DNA from: an uncultured Prochlorococcus sp.
GTDB lineage: Bacteria > Cyanobacteriota > Cyanobacteriia > PCC-6307 > Cyanobiaceae
NCBI GenBank assembly: GCA_902576415.1
Contig: CACGVZ010000004.1
Span: 1 to 64,000 of the forward strand
Direction of reading: 5' to 3'
DNA: 64,000 nt
Shown: positions 1 through 9,138 of the stretch, piece after piece
Layout: every line of letters begins with the position of its first letter
Numbering within the stretch: the first letter of the stretch is position 1
Position numbers and translations under genes: made by a program
The notes under the pieces: model-generated
Seen by the model: the letters and a program-made list of their open reading frames with translations, nothing else
Database searches by the model: none
What the model was told of the DNA's origin: nothing

Positions 1-806
1 ACTACCAGGCTGTTGGTTCAGGCTCTGGAAGGAAAGCTTTTATTGATCAAACTGTAAACTTCGGTGCTTCTGATGATCCTATGAAGGCTAAAGATATAGC
101 GAAGGTAACAAGAGGATTAGTTCAGATTCCTATGGTTGGAGGAACTATTGCTTTTGGTTATAACTATGATTGTGATTTGAAACTTACTCAAGAGCAAGCA
201 GTACAAGTTGCTATGGGTATGATCAAGAACTGGAAGGAAGTTGGCTGTAAGGCTGGTAAATTAACTTGGGCTCATCGTTCTGATGGATCAGGTACAACTA
301 AAGCCTTTACTAACTCTATGGAAGCATTTTCATCAACATGGACTTTAGGAACTGGTAAGTCAGTTAAGTGGCCAGCAGGCGTTGGAGCAAAAGGTAATTC
401 TGGTGTTGCAGGTGTTATTCAAAACACTCCAGGCGCAATTGGTTATGTTAACCAGTCCTATATTAAAGGTAATGTTAAGGCTGCTGCACTTCAGAATCTT
501 TCAGGTGAGTTTCTAAAACCATCTGTAGAAGCAGGAGCTAAGGCTCTTAATGGTATTACTCTAGATGAAAATCTTGCTGGTAAAAATCCTAACCCAACTG
601 CAAAAGGAGCATACCCTATAGCTTCATTAACATGGATACTTGCTTATGAAGAGGGTAATGGTAGAAACACTAAAGCTATCAAACAAGCCTTTAATACATT
701 ATTAAGTGATGAGTATCAAGATAAAGCCCCATCACTTGGATTTGTTCCTTTGAAAGGCGATATTCTTGAGAAATCAAGAGCTGCTGTAAAAAGAATCGGT
801 AAATAA
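1..806 (+). CDS. pstS: Phosphate ABC transporter substrate-binding protein PstS (5' truncated by window start)
   Basis: Frame is open from position 3 (YQAVGSGSGRKAFIDQTVNFGASDDPM...), continuing through the 241-aa ORF; PstS motifs including WAHRSDGSGTT and a C-terminal PLKGDI-like segment; pst genes follow downstream. Confidence 0.95.
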   Translation, partial: YQAVGSGSGRKAFIDQTVNFGASDDPMKAKDIAKVTRGLVQIPMVGGTIAFGYNYDCDLKLTQEQAVQVAMGMIKNWKEVGCKAGKLTWAHRSDGSGTTKAFTNSMEAFSSTWTLGTGKSVKWPAGVGAKGNSGVAGVIQNTPGAIGYVNQSYIKGNVKAAALQNLSGEFLKPSVEAGAKALNGITLDENLAGKNPNPTAKGAYPIASLTWILAYEEGNGRNTKAIKQAFNTLLSDEYQDKAPSLGFVPLKGDILEKSRAAVKRIGK

Positions 807-824
807 ACCGTAAGACAAATATTT

Positions 825-854
825 AAAAGGGGGAATTTATTTCCTCCTTTTTTT
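825..854 (+). terminator. Intrinsic terminator after pstS, probably bidirectional with convergent chrA
   Basis: AAAAGGGGGAA-tttat-TTCCTCCTTTT hairpin with flanking T run, between convergent genes. Confidence 0.75.
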
Positions 855-2079
855 ATGCAAACAAATATTTTGATAAACCTAATATTAAAGAAAAAAGAAT
901 AAGTATGTATGTTGGAACTATTTTAAAAAAAGATAATAGTGTGGAGATTAAAACTATAAAAATAGAGCTAATTAAAAAGAATTTTGATGAAAAACTATCT
1001 TCAATTAAATTAAAGCCAGAGAAAATAACTGCTCCAGGAATTGTATTGATTACTCCTTCGATAAAGTAATTAATCGATTTAATTCTGTTTTTTATGAAGC
1101 CTTTTCCAAAAACAAAAATCATTAAAAAACTTGGTAAAAAAATTGCAAAAGTTGATATAAATGAATACTTTATAGCTTCATGTATTCCTCCGACCGAAAA
1201 CCCAGCTTTGTATCCAATAAAACTTGTAGTTAATAAGACAGGGCCAGGTGTTATCTGGCCAATCATTATCCCATCTATAAATTCATTATTTGTTAACCAT
1301 CCTTGCGAGATAACATAATCACTCATTAGAGGAATGATTACTAATCCCCCTCCAAAAATAAAAAGTCCAGATTTAAAGAAGAAAAAAAACAGATTAAGAT
1401 AATCTATTAAAAACTTTGAGTTTGTAGAGAGCTTTAAAAAATTATAAAACTTGGCAATATCCAAAAAGATTGAGCTAGTTAAGAATGAGGTTGTTGAAAA
1501 TATAGATAAAGGAACCAAGCTATAAAAAATATTTTTCCATTTCTGTAAGAAAATATTTATCAAACCTGCAATAGTAAGAATTGTTATGAGGGGAAATTGA
1601 ATACTATTATATTTTGCAAATATAAGTAGAAATAAGATTGAGCTAGAGAATAATACCCGATCTAACCTTAATCTTTTTTTTAAAAGAACTAATGAAAATG
1701 AAAAAATTATTCCTGCAATAATAGGAGGATTAAAATAAATTAAATCATTTAGAAATTTTGATCCAGAATAAATTTGCCAAAAAAAGCTAAGAACTAATAC
1801 TGAAATGAATCCTGGGATAATGAAACATATACCGGATATCAATCCACCAAGATAACCATTAATTTTAAGACCTAGATATATTGCTAATTGAGTGGATATT
1901 GGTCCTGGAAGTATTTGACATAATCCAATACCTTTTTCAAAAGATTGGGTTGAGATCAATTTTTTATTATTTATAAGTTCATCTTCGAATAAGGAAATAT
2001 GAGCATAGGGTCCTCCAAAACTGAAAATACCAATTTTTAGGAAAGTTTTTGCAAGTTCAATTAAGGATATTTTTGCCAT
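853..2079 (-). CDS. chrA: Chromate transporter (CHR family, ChrA)
   Basis: Two homologous halves each with FGGP/FGGG and GQI(L/T)PGP motifs, polytopic membrane protein. Confidence 0.9.
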   Translation of the reverse strand: MAKISLIELAKTFLKIGIFSFGGPYAHISLFEDELINNKKLISTQSFEKGIGLCQILPGPISTQLAIYLGLKINGYLGGLISGICFIIPGFISVLVLSFFWQIYSGSKFLNDLIYFNPPIIAGIIFSFSLVLLKKRLRLDRVLFSSSILFLLIFAKYNSIQFPLITILTIAGLINIFLQKWKNIFYSLVPLSIFSTTSFLTSSIFLDIAKFYNFLKLSTNSKFLIDYLNLFFFFFKSGLFIFGGGLVIIPLMSDYVISQGWLTNNEFIDGIMIGQITPGPVLLTTSFIGYKAGFSVGGIHEAIKYSFISTFAIFLPSFLMIFVFGKGFIKNRIKSINYFIEGVINTIPGAVIFSGFNLIEDSFSSKFFLISSIFIVLISTLLSFFKIVPTYILILFSLILGLSKYLFA

Positions 2080-2109
2080 TAAAATATTCTAATTCCTAAA
2101 AATTAGTCT

Positions 2110-3369
2110 TTATGGAGCTGATAAGCTTTGTTTGATTGATGGTAATTTAAGACTCGAAATCCAAGATAAGAATATTAAAAGTGATGAAAAATAAAGACAA
2201 TATTGAAGACCAATACTCGGATTTCTCCCAATCATAAATAGTAAGCCAGATAGTAATGTTCCAACTAGTCTTCCAGCAGCATTTGCCATGTAATAGAAGC
2301 CAACATTTAAACTGACTTTTTCATTATCAGAGTAGGCCAAAATCATATAAGAATGTGTAGAGGAATTCATTGCAAAAACAAATCCAAAAATAGTAAGTCC
2401 TAAAATTATTGCTATTGATGGAGAACTTTCTCTCCATAATGCGACTCCTATCAAAGATGGTATTACCATTAATACGGCACTCCAAAATTGGATAGCTTTA
2501 CGATCTGGACTTTCTTTCTGGCCCCATATCTTTCTAATTGCTGGAGCAGAAGCCTGAACAATTCCATAACCTATTACCCAGGCCCCAAGAAATAATCCTA
2601 TTTCCATGTAGTCCCAACCAAATGCCATATCTAGGAATACTGGAAGAGCTACAACAAACCAAACATCTCTTGCTCCAAAAAGAAAGAATCTTGCTGCAGA
2701 AAGAATATTTATGGCATTTGATTTTGAAAAAAGATCATTAAAAGCTGGTTTGGTTTTCATCTTGCCAATTTCTCCAGGTAAAATTAATGTCAATAAAAAG
2801 GCTAAGCAGAGTCCAAAACCCATAATTCCTACAGCATTATTGAATCCAAATAACTTATATAAAAGTCCACCCAAGAAAAAACCAACTCCCTTAAGAGCAT
2901 TTTTAGATCCAGTTAAAATAGCAACCCATTTAAAAAGTTGTTTTTGGCCAGTATCATTGCCATCATTTGTCTCTGGGACTACTGTCTTAACAGCACTTTT
3001 AGCACTCATTTTGTTTAAATCTTTTGCTATTCCACTAACTGCTTGAGCAACCATAACGTATGCGACACTAAAAATTACCGGCCAATCCTCCTTAACTGGA
3101 ATAAGCATGAAAAGGGCAATGATTTGAAGGATAGTCCCAATCCATAAAGTAAGCCTTAATCCATATCTTGCTCCTATCCAGCCACCATAAAGATTAGTAA
3201 TTATTCCAAAAAACTCATAAAAAAGGAAAAGTAAAGCAATTTGTAGAGTTGTGTAACCTAGCTCATGAAAGTGACCAACAACTAATAATCTTAATGCGCC
3301 GTCAGTAAGCGTGAACGCCCAATAGTTTGCTGTTACAACACTATATTGTTGAATATTAGATAACTTCAT
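2110..3369 (-). CDS. arsJ: Organoarsenical efflux MFS transporter ArsJ
   Basis: MFS protein with ArsJ-like N-terminus (NYWAFTLTDGALRLLVVGHFHELGYTTLQIALLFLFYEFFG) and QAVSGIAKDLNKMSAKS; adjacent to GAPDH and arsR. Confidence 0.88.
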   Translation of the reverse strand: MKLSNIQQYSVVTANYWAFTLTDGALRLLVVGHFHELGYTTLQIALLFLFYEFFGIITNLYGGWIGARYGLRLTLWIGTILQIIALFMLIPVKEDWPVIFSVAYVMVAQAVSGIAKDLNKMSAKSAVKTVVPETNDGNDTGQKQLFKWVAILTGSKNALKGVGFFLGGLLYKLFGFNNAVGIMGFGLCLAFLLTLILPGEIGKMKTKPAFNDLFSKSNAINILSAARFFLFGARDVWFVVALPVFLDMAFGWDYMEIGLFLGAWVIGYGIVQASAPAIRKIWGQKESPDRKAIQFWSAVLMVIPSLIGVALWRESSPSIAIILGLTIFGFVFAMNSSTHSYMILAYSDNEKVSLNVGFYYMANAAGRLVGTLLSGLLFMIGRNPSIGLQYCLYFSSLLIFLSWISSLKLPSIKQSLSAP

Positions 3370-3380
3370 AAAGACATAAA

Positions 3381-4406
3381 TTAAATCTCTTTTTTGATTA
3401 CATATTCAGTAAGATCTGCAAGTCTGCAGCTGTAACCCCACTCGTTGTCATACCAAGCGTATATCTTTAATAAATTTGAATTAACAACCATCGTTGATAA
3501 ACTATCAACTATTGAACTTCTAGAGTCATTTACATAATCTGCAGAAACTAAAGGTCTTTCTTCGTAGCCAAGAATTCCTTTTAAATAAGTTTCTGAAGCT
3601 TCCTTTAGTGCCATATTCACTTGTTCAGTTGTCACTTCTTTATTTAATTCAAAAACTGCATCTGTTAAAGAACCATTAAGTAGAGGAACTCTTACTGCAT
3701 GTCCATTTAATTTTCCTTTTAATTCTGGAAAGATCTCAGCGATAGCTTTAGCAGATCCAGTGGTAGTAGGTATTAAACTTTGCATACATCCTCTTGCTCT
3801 CCTCAGATCACTTTTATAAAAATCTACAGGAACTTGAGTGTTCGTTACATCGTGAATAGTTGTAATAGCACCGTGTTTAATAGAAAAATTTTCATTAATT
3901 ACCTTTACTATCGGAGCTAAACAATTTGTAGTGCAGGATGCTGCAGTTACTAATTTATGTTTGGTAGGGTCATAAAGACTTTGATTTATACCGTAAACAA
4001 TATTCAGTGATTCAGCTTCTGCAACAATTCCTTTGACTGGACAAGCTACTATTACTCTTTTCATCCCAAGAGTATCAAAATAGGGATTTAGTTTGTCTGG
4101 CTTTTTATTCTTTCCTGTACATTCCAAAATAATATCTACAGAAGATTTTTCCCAAGGAATATCAAGGTAATTTTTAAAAGATGTGTAGGTTAATTTCTTT
4201 CCATCAATTATTATTTCTTCTTCTTTTACCTTTATATCTTTCACCCATCTACCATGGACTGAATCGAATTCGAGTAAATGCGCAGCAGCATTCGAATCTC
4301 CTGCTATCTCATTTATATGAGTTATTTCTATATCAGCTCTATCCCATAATGCTCTGAAAACTAATCTGCCAATTCTTCCAAAACCATTAATTCCAATTTT
4401 CATCAC
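3381..4406 (-). CDS. gap1: Glyceraldehyde-3-phosphate dehydrogenase, ArsJ-associated type (gap1-like)
   Basis: [26 protein letters not shown] active site, [11 protein letters not shown]; co-directional with arsJ, 11 bp apart. Confidence 0.93.
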   Translation of the reverse strand: MMKIGINGFGRIGRLVFRALWDRADIEITHINEIAGDSNAAAHLLEFDSVHGRWVKDIKVKEEEIIIDGKKLTYTSFKNYLDIPWEKSSVDIILECTGKNKKPDKLNPYFDTLGMKRVIVACPVKGIVAEAESLNIVYGINQSLYDPTKHKLVTAASCTTNCLAPIVKVINENFSIKHGAITTIHDVTNTQVPVDFYKSDLRRARGCMQSLIPTTTGSAKAIAEIFPELKGKLNGHAVRVPLLNGSLTDAVFELNKEVTTEQVNMALKEASETYLKGILGYEERPLVSADYVNDSRSSIVDSLSTMVVNSNLLKIYAWYDNEWGYSCRLADLTEYVIKKEI

Positions 4407-4433
4407 TGTTGAAATTTTCTATATTAATTATAG

Positions 4434-4467
4434 ATCAAAATATTTTGATGTATCAAGTTGTTTTGAT
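4434..4467. promoter_or_regulatory. Candidate tandem ArsR operators
   Basis: ATCAAAATATTTTGAT (4434-4449, perfect palindrome) and ATCAAGTTGTTTTGAT (4452-4467), both ATCAA-N6-TTGAT, in the divergent gap/arsR intergenic region. Confidence 0.7.
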
Positions 4468-4521
4468 TAATGAAATCTTTTTTATTTAAGCTATATTTAG
4501 GAAAATTTAATTACTTTAAAA

Positions 4522-4842
4522 TTGTTAAAAAATATTAGCAAAGTAAAAAAAGAAGATATATCTGAGTTGATGGTTTCATTTTCTGATCCTTTTAGGCTAG
4601 AAATAATAGACCTAATGATGGAGGGAGAAGTTTGTGTTTGCGATATTATGAAATTAACTAAGTTATCTCAATCCAGAATTTCATATCACATAAAAATTTT
4701 GAAGGAAGCTGGTCTTATCTCAGACAGACAAGAAGGTAGATGGGTGTATTACAGCCTAAAGAAAGAAGCTCTCTTTTTGATCAAGGAATGGATAACTTCT
4801 TTGACAGATTATTCTTCAAATAAAAAACGTTGCTGCGAATAA
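4522..4842 (+). CDS. arsR: ArsR/SmtB-family transcriptional regulator
   Basis: winged HTH with EVCVCDIMKLTKLSQSRISYHIKILKEAGLISDRQEGRWVYYSL; divergent from gap-arsJ. Confidence 0.92.
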   Translation: MLKNISKVKKEDISELMVSFSDPFRLEIIDLMMEGEVCVCDIMKLTKLSQSRISYHIKILKEAGLISDRQEGRWVYYSLKKEALFLIKEWITSLTDYSSNKKRCCE

Positions 4843-4860
4843 ATTATATTTTAGATTTTA

Positions 4861-5067
4861 TTAATTAACTTCTGATTCCCTGTCATAAGTCATTCCTGAT
4901 TGTTCCATCCACTCAGCTTTAGTTTTGCAATTTTGTTTGTGATTAAAGATGTGAAAACCTTCAATAATAATCATTATGGATAGAAGCAAAACAGGAATAA
5001 AATATACAGGTGAAGATATTACTTCTTTATATTTGATTTGAGCTATGAATTCCCTGTATTTAAACAT
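4861..5067 (-). CDS. Small membrane protein of unknown function
   Basis: 68-aa ORF, one TM segment (VYFIPVLLLSIMIIIEGF), Pho-box-like repeats upstream. Confidence 0.6.
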   Translation of the reverse strand: MFKYREFIAQIKYKEVISSPVYFIPVLLLSIMIIIEGFHIFNHKQNCKTKAEWMEQSGMTYDRESEVN

Positions 5068-5103
5068 CTCCTTAGTTTTTATTTAATAAATAATATTCAC
5101 CTA

Positions 5104-5122
5104 TGGTTAAGTAAAGTTAAAG
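5104..5122 (-). promoter_or_regulatory. Candidate Pho box for the 68-aa ORF
   Basis: minus strand CTTTAACT-TTA-CTTAACCA, two 8-mers at 11-bp period, 37 bp upstream of the ORF start. Confidence 0.5.
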
Positions 5123-5170
5123 AGAAAAATTTTTGAAGAAATTAACTTTAAGGATGTTTACTTTTCATGA

Positions 5171-5200
5171 CTTTCTTATACCTTTAACCCCTCTTAAAGT
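5171..5200 (+). promoter_or_regulatory. Candidate Pho box for pstCAB
   Basis: CTTTCTTA-TAC-CTTTAACC-CCT-CTTAAAGT, three 8-mers at exactly 11-bp period, 46 bp upstream of pstC. Confidence 0.5.
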
Positions 5201-5246
5201 CTTTTACAACATTTAGTAGTAGATTTATAGAGATATTATTTTTTTA

Positions 5247-6194
5247 ATGGAAGAGAAATTAACTCTTTTCAAGAATCGTAAAAGATTCGGTATCGAAAAA
5301 AATATAGATATTATCTTCAAGAATACTGCCCTAGTCTTGTCCAGTTTCGTAGCAATAATACTTTTAGGAATTATTTTAGTAGTCTTTTTTCAGTCATTTG
5401 AATCCTTTTCAAGGTATGGCTTGAAGTTTCTCGTAACCTCTGAATGGAATCCAGTAAAAGATGAATACGGAGCTTTTACTGCAATATATGGCACATTGGT
5501 AACTTCATTTCTTTCGTTATTAATAACTATCCCTCTAGGCGTTGGAACTGCAATATTTATTACCGAGGACTTTGTACCGAAAGTTTTTAGAGAAATAATA
5601 GGTTCTTTTGTTGAATTATTAGCAGCAATTCCATCAGTTGTATTGGGACTTTGGGCAATATTTGTTATGGAACCTTTTTTTAGAACCTTTTTTGTCTTTT
5701 TACATAATTTCTTTGGTTGGATACCTTTATTTAGTACAGAACCTACAGGCAGGAATTCTTTGTTAGCAATATTGATTTTAGTTGTAATGCTTTTGCCAAT
5801 AGTGACTTCCATCGCAAGGGATACACTCAATCAGGTTCCTAAAAAGTTAAGAAATGCAGCCTATGGAATTGGAGCAAGTAGATGGAAAACAATATTTTCA
5901 GTAATTTTGCCGGCAGCGTTATCAGGAATTATGGCGGGTGTTTTATTGGCTTTAGGTAGGGCAATGGGAGAAACAATGGCTGTGACAATGATTATTGGTA
6001 ATTCAAATGCATTTAGTTGGTCTCTATTATCTCCTGGATATACCATTTCCTCCATGCTCGCAAACCAGTTTGGTGAAGCTGATGGAAGTCAGGTTTCATC
6101 ACTGTTTTATGCGGCTTTTGTACTAATGATCCTTTCTTTGGTGGTCAACATCTTTGCGCAATGGCTAGTTAAGAAATTTAGTCTCAAATATTAG
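5247..6194 (+). CDS. pstC: Phosphate ABC transporter permease PstC
   Basis: PstC-type permease, GALGRAMGETMAV-like motif (ALGRAMGETMAVTMIIGN). Confidence 0.95.
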   Translation: MEEKLTLFKNRKRFGIEKNIDIIFKNTALVLSSFVAIILLGIILVVFFQSFESFSRYGLKFLVTSEWNPVKDEYGAFTAIYGTLVTSFLSLLITIPLGVGTAIFITEDFVPKVFREIIGSFVELLAAIPSVVLGLWAIFVMEPFFRTFFVFLHNFFGWIPLFSTEPTGRNSLLAILILVVMLLPIVTSIARDTLNQVPKKLRNAAYGIGASRWKTIFSVILPAALSGIMAGVLLALGRAMGETMAVTMIIGNSNAFSWSLLSPGYTISSMLANQFGEADGSQVSSLFYAAFVLMILSLVVNIFAQWLVKKFSLKY

Positions 6195-6200
6195 ATAATT

Positions 6201-7094
6201 ATGAATCCTCTTTATTACCAGAAAAGATTATCAAGAAATATAGGAGATAAATTCTTTACTTCTTTATCAGTAATTTGTGCGTTGATAGCAATACTTCCTT
6301 TGATTTTTCTTGTGACTTATATCCTTATTAAAGGTGGATCTCAAATCACACCAGAATTATTTACTTTAGAACCAAATCCTCCTGGAGATGATTTAGATGC
6401 AGGAGGTATTAACCCTGCATTAATAGGCACATTAATAATAACTACCATTGCTTCAATTATCGCTATACCAGTAGGTGTTGGTGGTGGCATATATTTAGCT
6501 GAATACTCTAAAAGCGGTGCTTTTTCAAGGTTTATTAGATTCGGGGTAAATGTTTTAGCGGGAGTCCCCTCAATAATTGCCGGTGTATTTATTTATGCCT
6601 TAATTGTTTCAACAAAGATCTTATTTGGAAGTATGTATAGCGGTTTGGCTGGAGGAATGGCGCTTTCAATATTGATGTTGCCTACTGTGATAAAGACGAC
6701 TGATGAAGGTTTAAAGCTTGTTCCTAATGAGTTGAGATATGCTTCTCTTGGAGTTGGAGCAAGTATGTATACAACTATATTGAAAGTTACTTTGCCCTCT
6801 GCATTTAGGTCTATTGCTACTGGAGTTGTACTTGGAATCGCAAGAGCAGCAGGTGAAACAGCACCTTTGATATTTACAGCTTTATTTTCTTACTACTACA
6901 TAGTAGGCATTGAAGATTTATTTTATGAAATGGGTTCTTTGGCTGTATTGATATACAACTTTGCTCTAGAACCATACGATGCACAGAATAAATTAGCCTG
7001 GGCAGCTTCCTTTATTCTTGTTTTATCGATACTATCAGTAAATATATTTTCAAGGATTTTAGCCGCTTTTACTGAGAAAACTAAGAGAGTATAA
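6201..7094 (+). CDS. pstA: Phosphate ABC transporter permease PstA
   Basis: GIARAAGETAPLIFTALF motif, follows pstC. Confidence 0.95.
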   Translation: MNPLYYQKRLSRNIGDKFFTSLSVICALIAILPLIFLVTYILIKGGSQITPELFTLEPNPPGDDLDAGGINPALIGTLIITTIASIIAIPVGVGGGIYLAEYSKSGAFSRFIRFGVNVLAGVPSIIAGVFIYALIVSTKILFGSMYSGLAGGMALSILMLPTVIKTTDEGLKLVPNELRYASLGVGASMYTTILKVTLPSAFRSIATGVVLGIARAAGETAPLIFTALFSYYYIVGIEDLFYEMGSLAVLIYNFALEPYDAQNKLAWAASFILVLSILSVNIFSRILAAFTEKTKRV

Positions 7095-7904
7095 ATGATT
7101 AAAACTAATAAAAATACACCAAAGAATATCATTTTATCTCTTGAGAATGTCTCTATTAGCTATGGAACTTTTGAAGCAGTAAGAAATGTGTTCTGTAACT
7201 TTAAAAAAGGAAATATTACCTCCCTTATTGGACCTTCTGGTTGTGGTAAATCAACTGTTCTTAGATCATTAAATAGGATGAACGATTTAATTCCAAATTG
7301 TTCGTTAAAAGGAACTGTCCTCTTTGATGGAACAAATATTTACGATAAAAGAGTAGATCCAGTTGAAGTGAGAAGAAGAATCGGAATGGTTTTCCAACAA
7401 CCTAATCCTTTCCCAAAATCTATCTACGAAAATATTGCATTTGGGGCAAGAATTAATGGCTTTACTGGAGATTTGGATGAATTAGTAGAAAATTCACTAA
7501 GAAAGGCTGCATTATGGGACGAATGTAAGGATAAATTGAATGATAGTGGTTATTCTTTATCTGGTGGACAACAACAAAGATTATGTATCGCTAGAACCAT
7601 TGCTATTGAGCCTGAAATAATTCTCATGGATGAGCCATGCTCAGCTTTAGATCCAATCTCTACTTTAAAAATAGAAGAGACTATGCATGAACTGAAGAAG
7701 AATTACACAATAATAATAGTTACTCATAATATGCAGCAGGCATTAAGAGTTAGTGATATGACTGCATTTTTTAATGCAATTGAGTATGAAGATGGTGATG
7801 GAGGGAAAGTAGGTTATCTTGCAGAATTTAATTCGACAAAGAAAATTTTTAACTCTCCAAAAGAAAAAACTACTCAGGAATACATATCTGGTAAATTTGG
7901 TTGA
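7095..7904 (+). CDS. pstB: Phosphate ABC transporter ATP-binding protein PstB
   Basis: Walker [42 protein letters not shown]. Confidence 0.97.
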   Translation: MIKTNKNTPKNIILSLENVSISYGTFEAVRNVFCNFKKGNITSLIGPSGCGKSTVLRSLNRMNDLIPNCSLKGTVLFDGTNIYDKRVDPVEVRRRIGMVFQQPNPFPKSIYENIAFGARINGFTGDLDELVENSLRKAALWDECKDKLNDSGYSLSGGQQQRLCIARTIAIEPEIILMDEPCSALDPISTLKIEETMHELKKNYTIIIVTHNMQQALRVSDMTAFFNAIEYEDGDGGKVGYLAEFNSTKKIFNSPKEKTTQEYISGKFG

Positions 7905-8131
7905 TGTTAATTTTTTACTTTTAAAAGAAAAAATTTTACCTCTAAGATTGTCAAGGGGTAGACAAACAGTATAAATACCTATATAGTTATTTCGAATTAG
8001 TAAGTTTATCTTTGAAGAACTATCCTTTTCTACCTTTCTTGATTTTTGCAGGGGCCCTCATAACAACTGCAACAATAGGATTGCCTGTATTTACTTCATA
8101 ATTTAAGAGTATTTCTATTTCAGGTAATCTT

Positions 8132-8287
8132 ATGGTTTCAATAATAAATAAAGAATTAATTGGAAGTCCTAATAAAACTTTAATAAATGCAAATTTATTT
8201 GACTTTATAAAAAAAAGAGAGAATATGAATCTGTGTGGGAGTGAAAAATCTGTATTAAAACCATTTTTTAAAGTGGTTAATTTCTAA
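8132..8287 (+). CDS. Putative 51-aa protein (MVSIINKELIGSPNKTLINANLFDFIKKRENMNLCGSEKSVLKPFFKVVNF)
   Basis: ATG-initiated ORF below the track size limit, 10 bp upstream of the next small ORF. Confidence 0.3.
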   Translation: MVSIINKELIGSPNKTLINANLFDFIKKRENMNLCGSEKSVLKPFFKVVNF

Positions 8288-8297
8288 TTTATTTATC

Positions 8298-8444
8298 ATG
8301 GATAAAACTAAAGAACAGTTAGAAAAATTAAGAGAAGTAGCAGAAGCCTCTCTTACAAAAACGGATGAACTTCAAAAAGTTCTTGCTCAAATCGAAGCTT
8401 TAATGTCTAGAGAAGAATCACAAACATTATCAAAGAAGAAATAA
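8298..8444 (+). CDS. Putative 48-aa helical protein (MDKTKEQLEKLREVAEASLTKTDELQKVLAQIEALMSREESQTLSKKK)
   Basis: ATG-initiated ORF, amphipathic heptad-like helix, charged composition unlike random AT-rich translation. Confidence 0.6.
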   Translation: MDKTKEQLEKLREVAEASLTKTDELQKVLAQIEALMSREESQTLSKKK

Positions 8445-8555
8445 TTATTTAAAAAGATAATTTTAGTTTTTGTACTTTTAATTACACCTCTACAATTTTT
8501 TTGTAGTTATTAATTGGGTAGCAGAACCCGTTCCAAAGTATTCTGTTAGGTCTCG

Positions 8556-8600
8556 AGGTCTTACCTTCTTTAAGTAAAAGACCTCTTTAATTTTTTTGTT
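8556..8600 (+). terminator. Intrinsic terminator-like hairpin
   Basis: GAGGTCTTAC ... GTAAAAGACCTC followed by TTTAATTTTTTT. Confidence 0.65.
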
Positions 8601-8627
8601 TTTAATAAATTTTGATAACCTGCTTAT

Positions 8628-8930
8628 TTAGTTGATTACTTTATAGATTTTTTTCAAGCAGACATTTACATCGAAAGATTCAGTATTAACAACCTCTAAT
8701 CCTGTTTTTTCTGTAACTTCAACAGTGGCATTGCATTCGTCTTGTTTAAGAGCCATGTAACTTGGTTTTTTGTCATCTATGTCTAATTCAACACTAGATT
8801 CATTATCTTCTTTGTATTGCTCCATTACTAGTGTAAGTGCCTCTATCTCTACGGAAAAATTATCATTTGCTGTTACCTCAAATGGTATGGCAAGAAATGG
8901 AAATAAAATCAAGGCTATTAATTTTTTCAT
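8628..8930 (-). CDS. Hypothetical secreted protein
   Basis: 100 aa with signal peptide MKKLIALILFPFLAIPFEVTA. Confidence 0.6.
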   Translation of the reverse strand: MKKLIALILFPFLAIPFEVTANDNFSVEIEALTLVMEQYKEDNESSVELDIDDKKPSYMALKQDECNATVEVTEKTGLEVVNTESFDVNVCLKKIYKVIN

Positions 8931-9138
8931 TTCTATAAAATGTGTTTATTTTTTTTATAACGTGGATTGTCTTCTAAAGAAAGGGGCATTATCTTTATAA
9001 ATTTTTTATTATCTATTTTTTACTTGTACAAATAGATTAATAGAAAACAAATTAATTGATAAAAAAACTAAACGAGAATTTTGGTATAAATTGGTATATC
9101 TAAATGAAAAATTTAATTTACCTCAATAGGACTTCTAA

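Noticed and set aside
2538-3046. Plus-strand ORFs (67 and 111 aa) opposite arsJ
   Set aside because: Antisense to arsJ coding sequence and not protein-like.
5390-6055. 146-aa and 64-aa minus-strand ORFs inside pstC
   Set aside because: Antisense to a confidently identified gene, with no recognisable family.
8012-8101. 29-aa hydrophobic frame LKNYPFLPFLIFAGALITTATIGLPVFTS with a TTG start
   Set aside because: Looks like a tiny membrane subunit but has no ATG, no clear ribosome-binding site and matches no photosystem/b6f small subunit I recognise; left as unresolved.
8490-8506. CTACAA-TTTTT-TTGTAG hairpin as a terminator
   Set aside because: Stem is short and AT-rich with the T run in the loop rather than after the stem; kept only as part of the candidate sRNA region.
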